DNA of 8,937 nucleotides from Chromatiales bacterium (GCA_024641465.1 JAHEDB010000067.1:1-8937); one strand, 5' to 3'; positions 1 through 6,844 are shown, counted from the first letter of the stretch. Notes: generated by a model from the sequence alone, not told the origin. Numbers and translations are program-made.

Positions 1-506
1 GTCTTGTCGAAGGCCTCACCGGCGGCATCGTCGAGGGATTCGCCTAATAATAAGTATCGGCCGACGCCATCGACCCGCACCAACTGGGTGTGGCCGCCGG
101 ATACCAACAGGGCGACAAACGGAAATTGCGGTGGATTGGCTTCCAGCATCGGCGCCAGCAGGTGGCCTTCCATGTGGTGCACGGCCACGGCGGGGACGTC
201 CCAGGCGAGGGCCAGGCTGCGGCCGATACCGGCGCCGACCATCAGGGCGCCGACCAACCCGGGCCCGGCGGTGTAGGCCACGCCGTCGATGTCACCGGCC
301 TGCAGGCCGGTTTCCGCCAGCACCTGACGGATCAGGGGCAGGGTCTTTTGCACATGGTCGCGCGAGGCCAGTTCCGGCACCACCCCGCCGTATTCGGCGT
401 GCATGGCCACCTGGCTGTGTAGGGCATGGCCCAACAGGCCCTGTTCGCTGTCATATATGGCGATTCCTGTCTCGTCGCAGGAGGTTTCAATACCTAATAT
501 CCGCAT
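1..506 (-). CDS. tsaD: TsaD, tRNA threonylcarbamoyladenosine transferase subunit (C-terminal part outside window)
   Basis: TsaD transfers the threonylcarbamoyl group made by TsaC onto A37 of tRNAs that read ANN codons, working with TsaB and TsaE in the cytoplasm. The visible 168 residues begin MRILGIETSCDETGIAIYD, the classic opening of the Kae1/TsaD ASKHA ATPase fold. The metal-binding HHMEGH motif places His111 and His115 at the E. coli positions, and the nucleotide-site segment SGGHTQL lies at 136-142. The last complete residues are GEAFDK. The start at 506 is fixed by the family N-terminus; the upstream SD is poor (GGAA about 14 bases away). Full proteins are roughly 340 residues, so about half is missing because of the window edge, not because of damage. 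It is divergent from rpsU, as in many gammaproteobacteria. The identification is secure. Confidence 0.97.
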   Translation of the reverse strand, partial: MRILGIETSCDETGIAIYDSEQGLLGHALHSQVAMHAEYGGVVPELASRDHVQKTLPLIRQVLAETGLQAGDIDGVAYTAGPGLVGALMVGAGIGRSLALAWDVPAVAVHHMEGHLLAPMLEANPPQFPFVALLVSGGHTQLVRVDGVGRYLLLGESLDDAAGEAFDK

Positions 507-543
507 ATTGCTAAATAATTTCCGCTTTTCACCGATAATGCTT

Positions 544-572
544 TTGCATTTGCCCGCGCCGGGCAGTAAAAT
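544..572 (+). promoter_or_regulatory. Probable sigma-70 promoter for rpsU operon
   Basis: TTGCAT (544-549) is followed after exactly 17 bases by TAAAAT (567-572), which matches the -10 consensus at five of six positions. The -35 is weaker, three of six. Transcription would begin near 579 and give a leader of about 115 bases before the rpsU start at 695. No LexA-type CTGT-N8-ACAG box is visible, unlike the E. coli rpsU promoter. The call rests on spacing and -10 quality only. Confidence 0.5.
551..565. repeat. Palindrome inside the rpsU promoter spacer
   Basis: TGCCCG (551-556) and CGGGCA (560-565) form a perfect 6-bp inverted repeat around CGC. It sits exactly between the putative -35 and -10 of the rpsU promoter and also upstream of divergent tsaD. 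It could be an operator half-site pair. A chance GC palindrome is also possible; no known regulator site is recognised. Confidence 0.4.
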
Positions 573-593
573 TGCGCGCTTTCTCTCTTGGGA

Positions 594-655
594 AGCTCTG
601 ATTAAGCCCCCGACCCAATCCAGCCTGCGCGCCGAACAGGGACTTAATCAGAGCT
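594..655. repeat. Long inverted repeat in the rpsU leader
   Basis: The arm 594-610 and the arm 639-655 are inverted copies. Thirteen base pairs are perfect (AGCTCTGATTAAG with CTTAATCAGAGCT), then one C-A mismatch, then three more CCC-GGG pairs, leaving a 28-base loop (611-638). It lies downstream of the predicted transcription start and 39 bases before the rpsU ATG, so it would fold in the mRNA leader. No T-run follows, so it is not an intrinsic terminator. It could be a regulatory leader structure or the remnant of a small mobile element with terminal inverted repeats. Confidence 0.7.
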
Positions 656-694
656 ACCTTAATGAGTCAACCCCAAACAGAGGTTACAGTATCT

Positions 695-910
695 ATGCCA
701 GCAGTTCGTGTACGTGAAAATGAACCCTTCGATGTGGCCCTGCGCCGCTTCAAGCGCTCCTGTGAAAAGGCCGGTGTCATGTCTGAAGTCCGTCGCCGTG
801 AATTCTACGAGAAACCGACCTCCATCCGGAAGCGCAAAATGGCTGCTGCCGTGAAACGCCACATGAAGAAAGTTGGCCGCGATCGCGTCAACCGTAAACG
901 CCTGTACTAA
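695..910 (+). CDS. rpsU: 30S ribosomal protein S21
   Basis: S21 (bS21) is a small basic protein of the 30S platform near the anti-Shine-Dalgarno end of 16S rRNA and helps in initiation. The product contains VRENEPFDVALRRFKRSCEK and EVRRREFYEKP, nearly identical to E. coli S21, and ends in RKRLY. I start it at the ATG at 695: this gives 71 residues, exactly the usual gammaproteobacterial length, beginning MPAVRVRENEPF, with an AGAGG ribosome site at 679-683. The in-frame ATG at 662 would add eleven residues not found in the family and has no SD. It is first in an operon with yqeY, 33 bases downstream. Confidence 0.97.
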   Translation: MPAVRVRENEPFDVALRRFKRSCEKAGVMSEVRRREFYEKPTSIRKRKMAAAVKRHMKKVGRDRVNRKRLY

Positions 911-943
911 GCGTCGGCCCGATAGAAACCCTCTATCCCGATC

Positions 944-1393
944 ATGAGCGAGCTTAAAACCCGTATCACGGAGGACGTCAAGTCCGCCATGCGTAACAAG
1001 GACAAGGACCGCCTTGGCACTCTGCGCCTGATCACCGCCGCCCTCAAACAAAAAGAGGTCGATGAGCGCATCGAGCTGGACGACACGGCCGTACTGGTCG
1101 TGCTCGACAAGATGCTCAAACAGCGCAAGGATTCCATCGAGCAATACACCAAGGCCGAGCGCACCGACCTGGCCGACAAGGAACAGGCCGAGATTGTCAT
1201 TATCCAGGAATACCTGCCCGCCCAGTTGTCCGATGCTGAGATCACTCAATTGATCGACGGCGCCATCAAGGCCACCGGGGCCAGTGGCATGCAGGACATG
1301 GGCAAGGTCATGGGCCAGCTCAAGGCCAAGCTTCAGGGCCGCGCCGATATGGGCCAGGTCAGCCAGAAGATCAAACAAAAGCTTTCCAGCTAA
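944..1393 (+). CDS. yqeY: GatB/YqeY domain protein
   Basis: The 149-residue product is a full-length single-domain YqeY protein (E. coli's is about the same length). The N-terminal helical part (MSELKTRITEDVKSAMRNKD, then LGTLRLITAALKQKE) and the C-terminal part (QEYLPAQLSDAEI near 85-97, then GMQDMGKVMGQLKAKLQGRADMG) are typical of the family. The C-terminal half resembles the tail domain of GatB, the tRNA-binding subunit of the Asp/Glu-tRNA amidotransferase, so a tRNA-related role is often suggested, but the function of free-standing YqeY is not established. No good Shine-Dalgarno is seen before the ATG, so it may depend on translation of rpsU, 33 bases upstream. Its position between rpsU and dnaG supports the identification. 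Confidence 0.93.
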   Translation: MSELKTRITEDVKSAMRNKDKDRLGTLRLITAALKQKEVDERIELDDTAVLVVLDKMLKQRKDSIEQYTKAERTDLADKEQAEIVIIQEYLPAQLSDAEITQLIDGAIKATGASGMQDMGKVMGQLKAKLQGRADMGQVSQKIKQKLSS

Positions 1394-1400
1394 GCTGACC

Positions 1401-1488
1401 AGGGGTGAGGATCGAGTGACGAGGTCCGAGGCCCTGTATATCACAAAGCGAATTTAAACCGAGTCCTTGCCACTCGCCACTCGCCCCT
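1401..1488. repeat. Long imperfect inverted repeat between yqeY and dnaG
   Basis: The 26-base arm 1401-1426 (AGGGGTGAGG...) is an inverted copy of 1463-1488 (...CACTCGCCACTCGCCCCT), with 19 of 26 positions matching and 21 paired in RNA if G-U is allowed; the loop is 36 bases. The right arm also contains tandem 7-base units (CACTCGC, CACTCGC, CCCTCGA, 1471-1491). There is no T-run. It fills nearly all of the yqeY-dnaG spacer. E. coli has a partial terminator at the corresponding place (rpsU-dnaG), so an attenuating or RNA-processing role is reasonable, but a dispersed repeat element is equally possible. Confidence 0.6.
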
Positions 1489-1503
1489 CGATACTATCCC
1501 CCC

Positions 1504-3303
1504 ATGGGCCGAATCCCTCAATCCTTTATCGACGAACTCCTGAACCGCACCGACATCGTCGAGGTCATCGACCCGCGTGTGCAACTGAAAAAGGCCGGTC
1601 GGGAATATACCGCCTGCTGCCCCTTCCATAACGAAAAGACCCCGTCGTTCACCGTCAGTCAGGCCAAGCAGTTCTATCACTGTTTCGGCTGCGGCGCCCA
1701 TGGCAGCGCCATCGGTTTCCTGATGGAATATGAGCACCTGGGCTTCCCCGAGGCAGTGGAAGAACTGGCCCGCATCAACGGCCTGGAAGTCCCGCGCGAG
1801 GCCGGTCCCGCCCCGGACCCCAAGGCCCGGGCCCGACAGGACAGCCTGTATGATCTGATGGCCCAGTCGGATCGCTATTTTCGCCAACAACTGCGCCAGC
1901 ATCCCCAGTCCGCCCGTGCGGTGAATTATCTGAAAAAACGCGGCCTGAGCGGCGAGATCGCCGCCAGCTTTGGCGTGGGCTTTGCCCCGCCCGGTTGGGA
2001 CAACCTGCTCAAGGCCCTGGGTACTAATGAGGAAAAGATCAAACTGCTCGCCAGCGGCGGCATGCTGATCGAAAAGGACGAGGGCGGCCACTATGACCGT
2101 TTTCGGGACCGGATCATGTTCCCGATCCGCGACCAGCGCGGCCGCACCATCGCCTTTGGCGGGCGTATTTTGGGCGACGAAAAACCCAAGTACCTGAACT
2201 CCCCCGAGACGCCGCTGTTCCATAAGGGCCAGGAGCTGTATGGCCTGTTCGAGATGCGTCAGGTGCTGCGCAAGATCGAGCGCGTGATGGTGGTCGAAGG
2301 CTATATGGATGTAGTGGCCCTGGCCCAGTTCGATATCCGTTATGCGGTCGCCACCCTCGGCACCGCCACCACCCCGGAGCACCTTAACCGCCTGTTTCGC
2401 CTCAGCCCCGAGGTCATTTTCTGCTTTGATGGCGACCGCGCCGGGCGCGATGCCGCCTGGCGGGCGCTGGACAATGCCCTGCCGATCTTAAAAGAGGGCC
2501 ACGAACTGCGCTTTTTGTTCCTGCCCGACGGTGAAGACCCGGATACCCTGGTGCGTAAGGAAGGCAAGCAGGGCTTTGAGGCCCGGCTGGATAAGGCCCT
2601 GCCCCTATCCCGCTATTTCTTTGATCAACTGCGCAGCCAGGTCGATCCAGACTCACCGGAGGGTCGCGCCCGGATCGCCAAGACCGCCCAACCCTACTTG
2701 TCAAAACTCCCGAAGGGCTTGTTCAGGCAAATCATGGTGAACGAATTGGCCAAACTGGCCCAGCTGGAACCCGCAGTCATCGAGGCCAGCCTTTGTATCG
2801 AGCCCAAATCCCAGGTCGCCAATACCGCCAGTCCCAGGCCGGCACCCCAGCCAGCCAGGCGAAAATTGCCCAACAAGAGTTCTTCGGTACCGTCCCCAAT
2901 CAGGCGGGGGGTTATTACCCTCCTGCATGAACCAGGCCTGGCCATGTTGGCTACATTGGACAACTTCCCCGAGAACAGCAAAATCCCGGGCCTGAACTTT
3001 TTTTGCGAGATTGTCAGAATGATCCAGGAACACCCCGGCATCGAGATCGCCAGCCTGTATTCCATGCTGGAGGGCTCGCCGTACCACGCCCATTTGAAAC
3101 AATTGTCTGGTCAGGAAAAGCTTATCGAGGGTAAACAGCTGGAGACTGAATTTATCGGTATTTTGCATTCAATCCAGAAACTGACCTCCAGCAGCTCTAT
3201 TGACGAGCGAATGGATGAACTCTTTAGCAAAGCCCCCTCTCAGCTGACGGACACAGAAAAAGAGGAAGTCAGGCAATATTTCGCTAATCACCCTCAATCA
3301 TAA
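1504..3303 (+). CDS. dnaG: DNA primase DnaG
   Basis: DnaG makes the RNA primers for Okazaki fragments and is recruited by the replicative helicase DnaB. The 599 residues show three parts. The N-terminal CHC2 zinc finger has ligands C39, H42, C60 and C63 (CCPFHNEKTPSF, then FYHCFGCGAHG). The core contains the TOPRIM domain with E265 in EGYMD and D309/D311 in FDGDRAGRD, the metal-binding acidic residues and the same numbers as in E. coli. After a Pro/Ser-rich linker (about 432-465) comes a helical C-terminal helicase-binding domain. E. coli's protein is 581 residues. The start at 1504 gives the family N-terminus (MGRIPQSFIDELL). The bases before it are C-rich (ATCCCCCC) with no Shine-Dalgarno, so translation is probably weak, fitting the low primase need. 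All catalytic residues are present. Confidence 0.98.
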   Translation: MGRIPQSFIDELLNRTDIVEVIDPRVQLKKAGREYTACCPFHNEKTPSFTVSQAKQFYHCFGCGAHGSAIGFLMEYEHLGFPEAVEELARINGLEVPREAGPAPDPKARARQDSLYDLMAQSDRYFRQQLRQHPQSARAVNYLKKRGLSGEIAASFGVGFAPPGWDNLLKALGTNEEKIKLLASGGMLIEKDEGGHYDRFRDRIMFPIRDQRGRTIAFGGRILGDEKPKYLNSPETPLFHKGQELYGLFEMRQVLRKIERVMVVEGYMDVVALAQFDIRYAVATLGTATTPEHLNRLFRLSPEVIFCFDGDRAGRDAAWRALDNALPILKEGHELRFLFLPDGEDPDTLVRKEGKQGFEARLDKALPLSRYFFDQLRSQVDPDSPEGRARIAKTAQPYLSKLPKGLFRQIMVNELAKLAQLEPAVIEASLCIEPKSQVANTASPRPAPQPARRKLPNKSSSVPSPIRRGVITLLHEPGLAMLATLDNFPENSKIPGLNFFCEIVRMIQEHPGIEIASLYSMLEGSPYHAHLKQLSGQEKLIEGKQLETEFIGILHSIQKLTSSSSIDERMDELFSKAPSQLTDTEKEEVRQYFANHPQS

Positions 3304-3594
3304 GTCTTTATTTTTTATAACTTTCTACTCTTCATATCGCCACTTGAAATGCTTCTCCCGTACCCCAACATCACCTGAGCAGTCGTTCTGGAACGTTGGC
3401 GAGATACGGAACATTGCCCTCACCTGGAACCCCATGGCCGTTGTCGAAGTCGGCATCGAGTTCAGGGCCGTGCTGGGGCAATATTTAATCAGCCCCGCGA
3501 AAGCTCGCACCAAGCACCTGCCAGCCAAGTCCAAGAGGGCCCCCGAGCCCGACGGAAAAGCCTGAATTACAACAATTACTTAGCCGAGAAGGGG
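3304..3594. other. dnaG-rpoD spacer with an unrecognised open stretch
   Basis: No known gene is recognised here. Both strands are open for about 200 bases: a 73-codon plus-strand frame at 3344-3565 (MKCFSRTPTSPEQSFWNVGE...) and a 69-codon minus-strand frame at 3325-3534. Neither has a Shine-Dalgarno, and neither product shows a domain I can name. Inside are short inverted repeats: CGTTC-TG-GAACG near 3383-3394 and GGGGC/GCCCC at 3475-3479/3492-3496. The latter flank an AT-rich loop. No rho-independent terminator follows dnaG; the T-rich stretch at 3306-3320 lacks a stem. It may be a dispersed repeat or degraded insertion, or untranslated spacer. A real small protein is the less likely reading. 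Confidence 0.4.
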
Positions 3595-3600
3595 TTAAGT
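3578..3600 (+). other. Small stem-loop upstream of rpoD
   Basis: ACTTAGCC (3578-3585) pairs with GGTTAAGT (3593-3600) as an 8-bp stem with one G-U pair and a 7-base loop. No T-run follows, so it is not a standard terminator. The right arm overlaps the candidate rpoD -35 element, so it could instead be an operator palindrome. This is seen directly; function is unknown. Confidence 0.35.
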
Positions 3601-3623
3601 GACTATTATTAACAGGGTAAAAT
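3595..3623 (+). promoter_or_regulatory. Candidate rpoD promoter
   Basis: TTAAGT (3595-3600), a 17-base spacer, then TAAAAT (3618-3623) gives a plausible sigma-70 promoter about 90 bases before the rpoD start. A second -10-like TAGAAT lies at 3646-3651 but lacks a convincing -35. Internal rpoD promoters are known in E. coli, and the long gap after dnaG makes one likely here. No clear heat-shock (sigma-32) pattern is seen. Confidence 0.35.
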
Positions 3624-3711
3624 AGATAAAACGGCGGCCATAGTGTAGAATCTGGTGGTTTTTACGCTGCCGATTTAGCGTGGTGTGTCATCCATATCCA
3701 GAGCGAAAGTA

Positions 3712-5532
3712 ATGAATCAAACTCAGCAAGAATCACAACTTAAGTTATTGATTGCAAAAGGCAAAGAGCAAGGCTATCTGACGTATGCCGAGGTCAATGA
3801 CCATTTGCCCAACGATATCGTCGATCCCGAACAGATCGAGGACATCGTCGCCATGATCAATGACATGGGCATTGCCGTCCACGAGGCCGCCCCCGATGCC
3901 GACTCGATGATGATTAACGATGCCGACTCGGTGGACGAAGACGCCGCCGAAGAGGCCGCCGCCGCCCTCGCCTCGGTCGACAGCGAATTTGGCCGCACCA
4001 CCGACCCGGTGCGTATGTACATGCGCGAAATGGGCGCCGTGGAACTGCTGACCCGCGCCGGTGAAATCGAGATCGCCAAGCGCATCGAAGACGGCCTGAA
4101 CCAGATGCTTTCCTCACTGGCCATGTACCCCGACACGGTAGCCACCGTGCTGGCCATGTTCAGTCAGATCGAAAACGAAGAGGTCAAACTGGCCGACATT
4201 ATCTCCGCCTTCATCGATCCCAATGCCCCGGATGAGATCCCGACCCCGGCCGAAATTGCGGCACAGAACGAAAAGACCGACGACGATGACAGTGATGCCG
4301 AAGTCGCGGATACCGGCCCCGACCCCGAAGAGGCCCGGCAACGCTTTGAGCGCCTGGGCAAGCACCACGCGAAACTGGTCGGCGCCATCAGCAAACACGG
4401 TCACAAGGACAAAAAGGCGGCCAAGATCCGCGAAGAAATGCTTGAAGAATTCATGCAGCTCAAGCTGACGCCAAAACTGATTGATATGTTGATGAACAAG
4501 ATGCGCACCCTGGTGGATCGCATTCGCAGTCACGAACGGCAAATCATGAACTGCTGCGTCAAGCAGGCCAATATGCCGCGTGCGACCTTCATCAGCAGCT
4601 TCCCGGAAAATGAAACCAACCTGCAATGGATTGATGATCACATCAAGACCGGTGAGAGTTATGCACCGGCCCTGCAGGAACAACTCGAGGAGATCCACCG
4701 CGCCCAGACCAAGCTCGCCTCGATTGAACGCGAATCCGGCCTGACCATCGGTGACATCAAGGATATCAACCGCAAGATGTCTATCGGTGAGGCCAAGGCC
4801 CGCCGCGCCAAGAAGGAAATGGTCGAGGCCAACCTGCGTCTGGTGATCTCCATCGCCAAGAAATACACCAACCGTGGCCTGCAATTCCTGGATTTGATCC
4901 AGGAGGGCAACATCGGTCTGATGAAGGCCGTCGACAAGTTTGAATATCGTCGTGGTTACAAGTTCTCAACCTATGCCACATGGTGGATCCGGCAGGCCAT
5001 TACCCGCTCGATCGCGGATCAGGCCCGCACCATCCGTATTCCGGTGCATATGATCGAAACCATCAACAAGCTGAACCGTATTTCACGGCAGATGTTACAG
5101 GAGATGGGCCGCGAAGCGACACCGGAAGAACTGGCCGAACGCATGGAAATGCCGGAAGACAAGATCCGCAAGGTACTGAAGATCGCCAAGGAACCCATTT
5201 CCATGGAGACCCCCATCGGCGATGACGAAGACTCACACCTGGGTGACTTTATCGAGGACCAGAACGATACCTCGCCGATAGACCATGCCACCATTGGTGG
5301 TCTGCGCGAAACCACTCAGGAAGTACTGGAAGGTCTGACCGCCCGCGAGGCCAAGGTCCTGCGGATGCGCTTTGGTATCGATATGAATACCGATCACACG
5401 CTGGAAGAAGTGGGCAAACAGTTCGATGTTACCCGCGAGCGCATTCGTCAGATCGAGGCCAAGGCATTACGCAAACTGCGTCATCCGAGTCGCTCCGACC
5501 ACCTGCGCAGCTTCCTGGATATGGAATCGTAA
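3712..5532 (+). CDS. rpoD: RNA polymerase sigma factor RpoD (sigma-70)
   Basis: This is the housekeeping sigma factor that directs core RNA polymerase to -35/-10 promoters. The 606 residues (E. coli 613) carry region 1.1 (SQLKLLIAKGKEQGYLTYAE at 9-27), region 1.2 (TTDPVRMYMREMG, 96-108) and an acidic variable part of the non-conserved region (DDDDSDAEVADTGPD). Regions 2.1-2.4 run from about 369 to 447 and include YKFSTYATWWIRQAI; region 3 follows. Region 4.2 has the helix-turn-helix LEEVGKQFDVTRERIRQIEA at about 563-582. The start at 3712 (MNQTQQESQLKLL) matches the family; an in-frame GTG at 3685 would add nine residues without precedent. A modest GAGCGA ribosome site precedes the ATG. It closes the rpsU-yqeY-dnaG cluster and is followed by a strong terminator. 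Confidence 0.98.
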   Translation: MNQTQQESQLKLLIAKGKEQGYLTYAEVNDHLPNDIVDPEQIEDIVAMINDMGIAVHEAAPDADSMMINDADSVDEDAAEEAAAALASVDSEFGRTTDPVRMYMREMGAVELLTRAGEIEIAKRIEDGLNQMLSSLAMYPDTVATVLAMFSQIENEEVKLADIISAFIDPNAPDEIPTPAEIAAQNEKTDDDDSDAEVADTGPDPEEARQRFERLGKHHAKLVGAISKHGHKDKKAAKIREEMLEEFMQLKLTPKLIDMLMNKMRTLVDRIRSHERQIMNCCVKQANMPRATFISSFPENETNLQWIDDHIKTGESYAPALQEQLEEIHRAQTKLASIERESGLTIGDIKDINRKMSIGEAKARRAKKEMVEANLRLVISIAKKYTNRGLQFLDLIQEGNIGLMKAVDKFEYRRGYKFSTYATWWIRQAITRSIADQARTIRIPVHMIETINKLNRISRQMLQEMGREATPEELAERMEMPEDKIRKVLKIAKEPISMETPIGDDEDSHLGDFIEDQNDTSPIDHATIGGLRETTQEVLEGLTAREAKVLRMRFGIDMNTDHTLEEVGKQFDVTRERIRQIEAKALRKLRHPSRSDHLRSFLDMES

Positions 5533-5552
5533 ATATCCTGTAACTGATATAC

Positions 5553-5581
5553 AAAAGGGCATCGATTGATGCCCTTTTTTT
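5553..5581 (+). terminator. Rho-independent terminator of rpoD
   Basis: AAAAGGGCATC (5553-5563) pairs perfectly with GATGCCCTTTT (5568-5578) around the loop GATT, and the stem runs into seven T residues (5575-5581). It begins 20 bases after the rpoD stop, so it ends the operon transcript. The A-run on the left would also permit some termination in the opposite direction. Confidence 0.95.
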
Positions 5582-5628
5582 ATGCGCCAAAAACAATCAG
5601 GATTATATTTTTCTTAGCTATATATTGC

Positions 5629-5634
5629 TAGAAT
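5629..5634 (+). promoter_or_regulatory. Likely -10 element of the tRNA promoter
   Basis: TAGAAT lies ten bases before the mature tRNA 5' end and is followed by a GC-rich discriminator (ACGCGCC), as is typical of stable-RNA promoters. Upstream is AT-rich (5601-5628), with only T-rich candidates for a -35. The tRNA is cut off from rpoD by the terminator and so needs its own promoter. Confidence 0.5.
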
Positions 5635-5643
5635 ACGCGCCAC

Positions 5644-5720
<77 letters not shown>

Positions 5721-5799
5721 CACTTTAGAAATTTTGCAACATTCCACGTTAACTTCACGACATCGCATGCCGCTCTTGCCATCCATGGCCAGGGCCTTA

Positions 5800-6633
5800 T
5801 TACCAACCGAAGATGATCCCTTCAAGAAACATATTATGACCTGCGTATTCATCGTTTTTGGCGGGCACAAACCCCTTGGCCTGTTTGCCGGCAAATCGTT
5901 TGACGATCGAGTCGCTGAGTTTTGCTCCATCGCCAAAGGTTAGCGACTGGACGATTTTGTTCTTGGCGCTGGCACTCAGCCGTTGACTGACGGAAATCCC
6001 CTGATTGGGCAGCGGCGTGCTATGGAAGAGGATTTTCAGTTTGTCGCGTTCGGCCTGTTGCAATTTTTTGTTGTAGAAATCGATGCGCAAGACCGCCGCC
6101 TTGCACTTGCCTTCGACAAAGGCCTTGTGAACTTTCTCCATCCCGCCCTGTATCCCGGTCATGACCGGCTGGCGAACCGGATTTCTAAATCTATCCAGTG
6201 CCGTCAGGCTCGACAGATTGGGGGGGGAAATCGCGCAGATCCGCTGCCCAATGAGATCATCGAGAGAGTTAGTTGATTTATCGTCAGCCCCGGCGACCAG
6301 GAGAAACTCCAGCTGACCGGGTAATTTCACCAGCACATCATGTTTGAGATGGGCAATGCGCCAGGAGATAAAATGCGGGCCATCAAAGATGATGTCGTAT
6401 TTATTATCACGCATTTCCCGCTGATAGTTCAGCCAGTTGCGCGGGTGCTGGTAAACAACCCTGGTACCGATCAAACCGCTGAGATACTCCGCCAATGGAC
6501 CATAGAGTTTTTGCCCGGCCTCGGCCGTCTCACGCGGCGGTGATGTCAAAATCAAATCTGCTGCGTGTGCTGGTAGCGTGACAAATAACAATATTCCAGA
6601 GAGGGCGAAGCCCTTAAGTAGCCTTTTAAACAT
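5800..6633 (-). CDS. PhnD-like periplasmic substrate-binding protein
   Basis: The 277-residue product has a clear Sec signal peptide: FKRLLKGFALSGILLFVTLPAHA, with likely cleavage after Ala24. Its mature part resembles the phosphate/phosphite/phosphonate (PhnD-type) binding family. Landmarks are LILTSPPRET at the mature N-terminus, YDIIFDGPHFISWR (79-92) at the family's 'GP' ligand loop, and ISPPNLSSLTALDRF (135-149) where canonical PhnD has an STSG-type anion loop. The glycine of that loop is absent, so the ligand may not be a phosphonate. No permease or ATPase gene is adjacent, so this looks like an orphan binding protein, perhaps sensory. I start at the ATG at 6633 because it gives a proper signal peptide and has a GGGG ribosome site nine bases upstream; an in-frame TTG at 6648 adds five residues. 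It is divergent from the gene at 6845. Confidence 0.8.
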   Translation of the reverse strand: MFKRLLKGFALSGILLFVTLPAHAADLILTSPPRETAEAGQKLYGPLAEYLSGLIGTRVVYQHPRNWLNYQREMRDNKYDIIFDGPHFISWRIAHLKHDVLVKLPGQLEFLLVAGADDKSTNSLDDLIGQRICAISPPNLSSLTALDRFRNPVRQPVMTGIQGGMEKVHKAFVEGKCKAAVLRIDFYNKKLQQAERDKLKILFHSTPLPNQGISVSQRLSASAKNKIVQSLTFGDGAKLSDSIVKRFAGKQAKGFVPAKNDEYAGHNMFLEGIIFGW

Positions 6634-6658
6634 AGATATAGACCCCAATGCGTTGCAA

Positions 6659-6685
6659 AATATACCAGTATTTAGAATAATTCTA
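6659..6685 (-). promoter_or_regulatory. Candidate promoter and operator of the PhnD-like gene
   Basis: On the minus strand an extended -10, TGG-TATATT (6667-6659), lies about 25 bases before the ATG. Just upstream is the 13-base palindrome TAGAATAATTCTA (6673-6685), placed over the -35 region where a repressor or activator could bind. The AT-rich setting makes chance palindromes fairly likely, so this is tentative. Confidence 0.35.
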
Positions 6686-6844
6686 TTTTTATTGTGTAGC
6701 TCTAAACACCTGTTCAGCGGCCATCGTCAAGTGGTCAAATATAGCAGATTTTGTACCGATTTCGGCGGTTTTTTTATCTATACTCTATTCAACTTCAATA
6801 ACTTACCAAACAGCCGGATCAACGACTCGTAGCCAGTGGATTTT

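Noticed and set aside
90..514. Plus-strand open frames opposite tsaD
   Set aside because: The minus strand encodes an unmistakable TsaD; the plus-strand frames are low-complexity Gly/His/Arg shadows.
594..655. Rho-independent terminator upstream of rpsU
   Set aside because: The stem is strong but no T-run follows on either strand.
659..1444. 261-codon minus-strand open frame opposite rpsU and yqeY
   Set aside because: It covers two conserved genes on the other strand and has no ribosome site or domain of its own.
1441..2382. 313-codon minus-strand open frame opposite dnaG
   Set aside because: It is antisense to the conserved DnaG zinc-finger and TOPRIM coding sequence, shows no recognisable domain, and arises from the GC-rich codon pattern.
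4114..4884. 256-codon minus-strand open frame opposite rpoD
   Set aside because: It is a shadow of RpoD codons: compositionally odd, with no family resemblance.
5721..5799. Possible integration site or terminator after the tRNA
   Set aside because: No second copy of the tRNA 3' end is found in the window, there is no integrase gene, and the short GCCA/TGGC palindrome has no T-run.
6754..6775. Terminator-like ACCG...CGGT followed by T7
   Set aside because: The stem is only about 4 bp and no plus-strand gene ends nearby.
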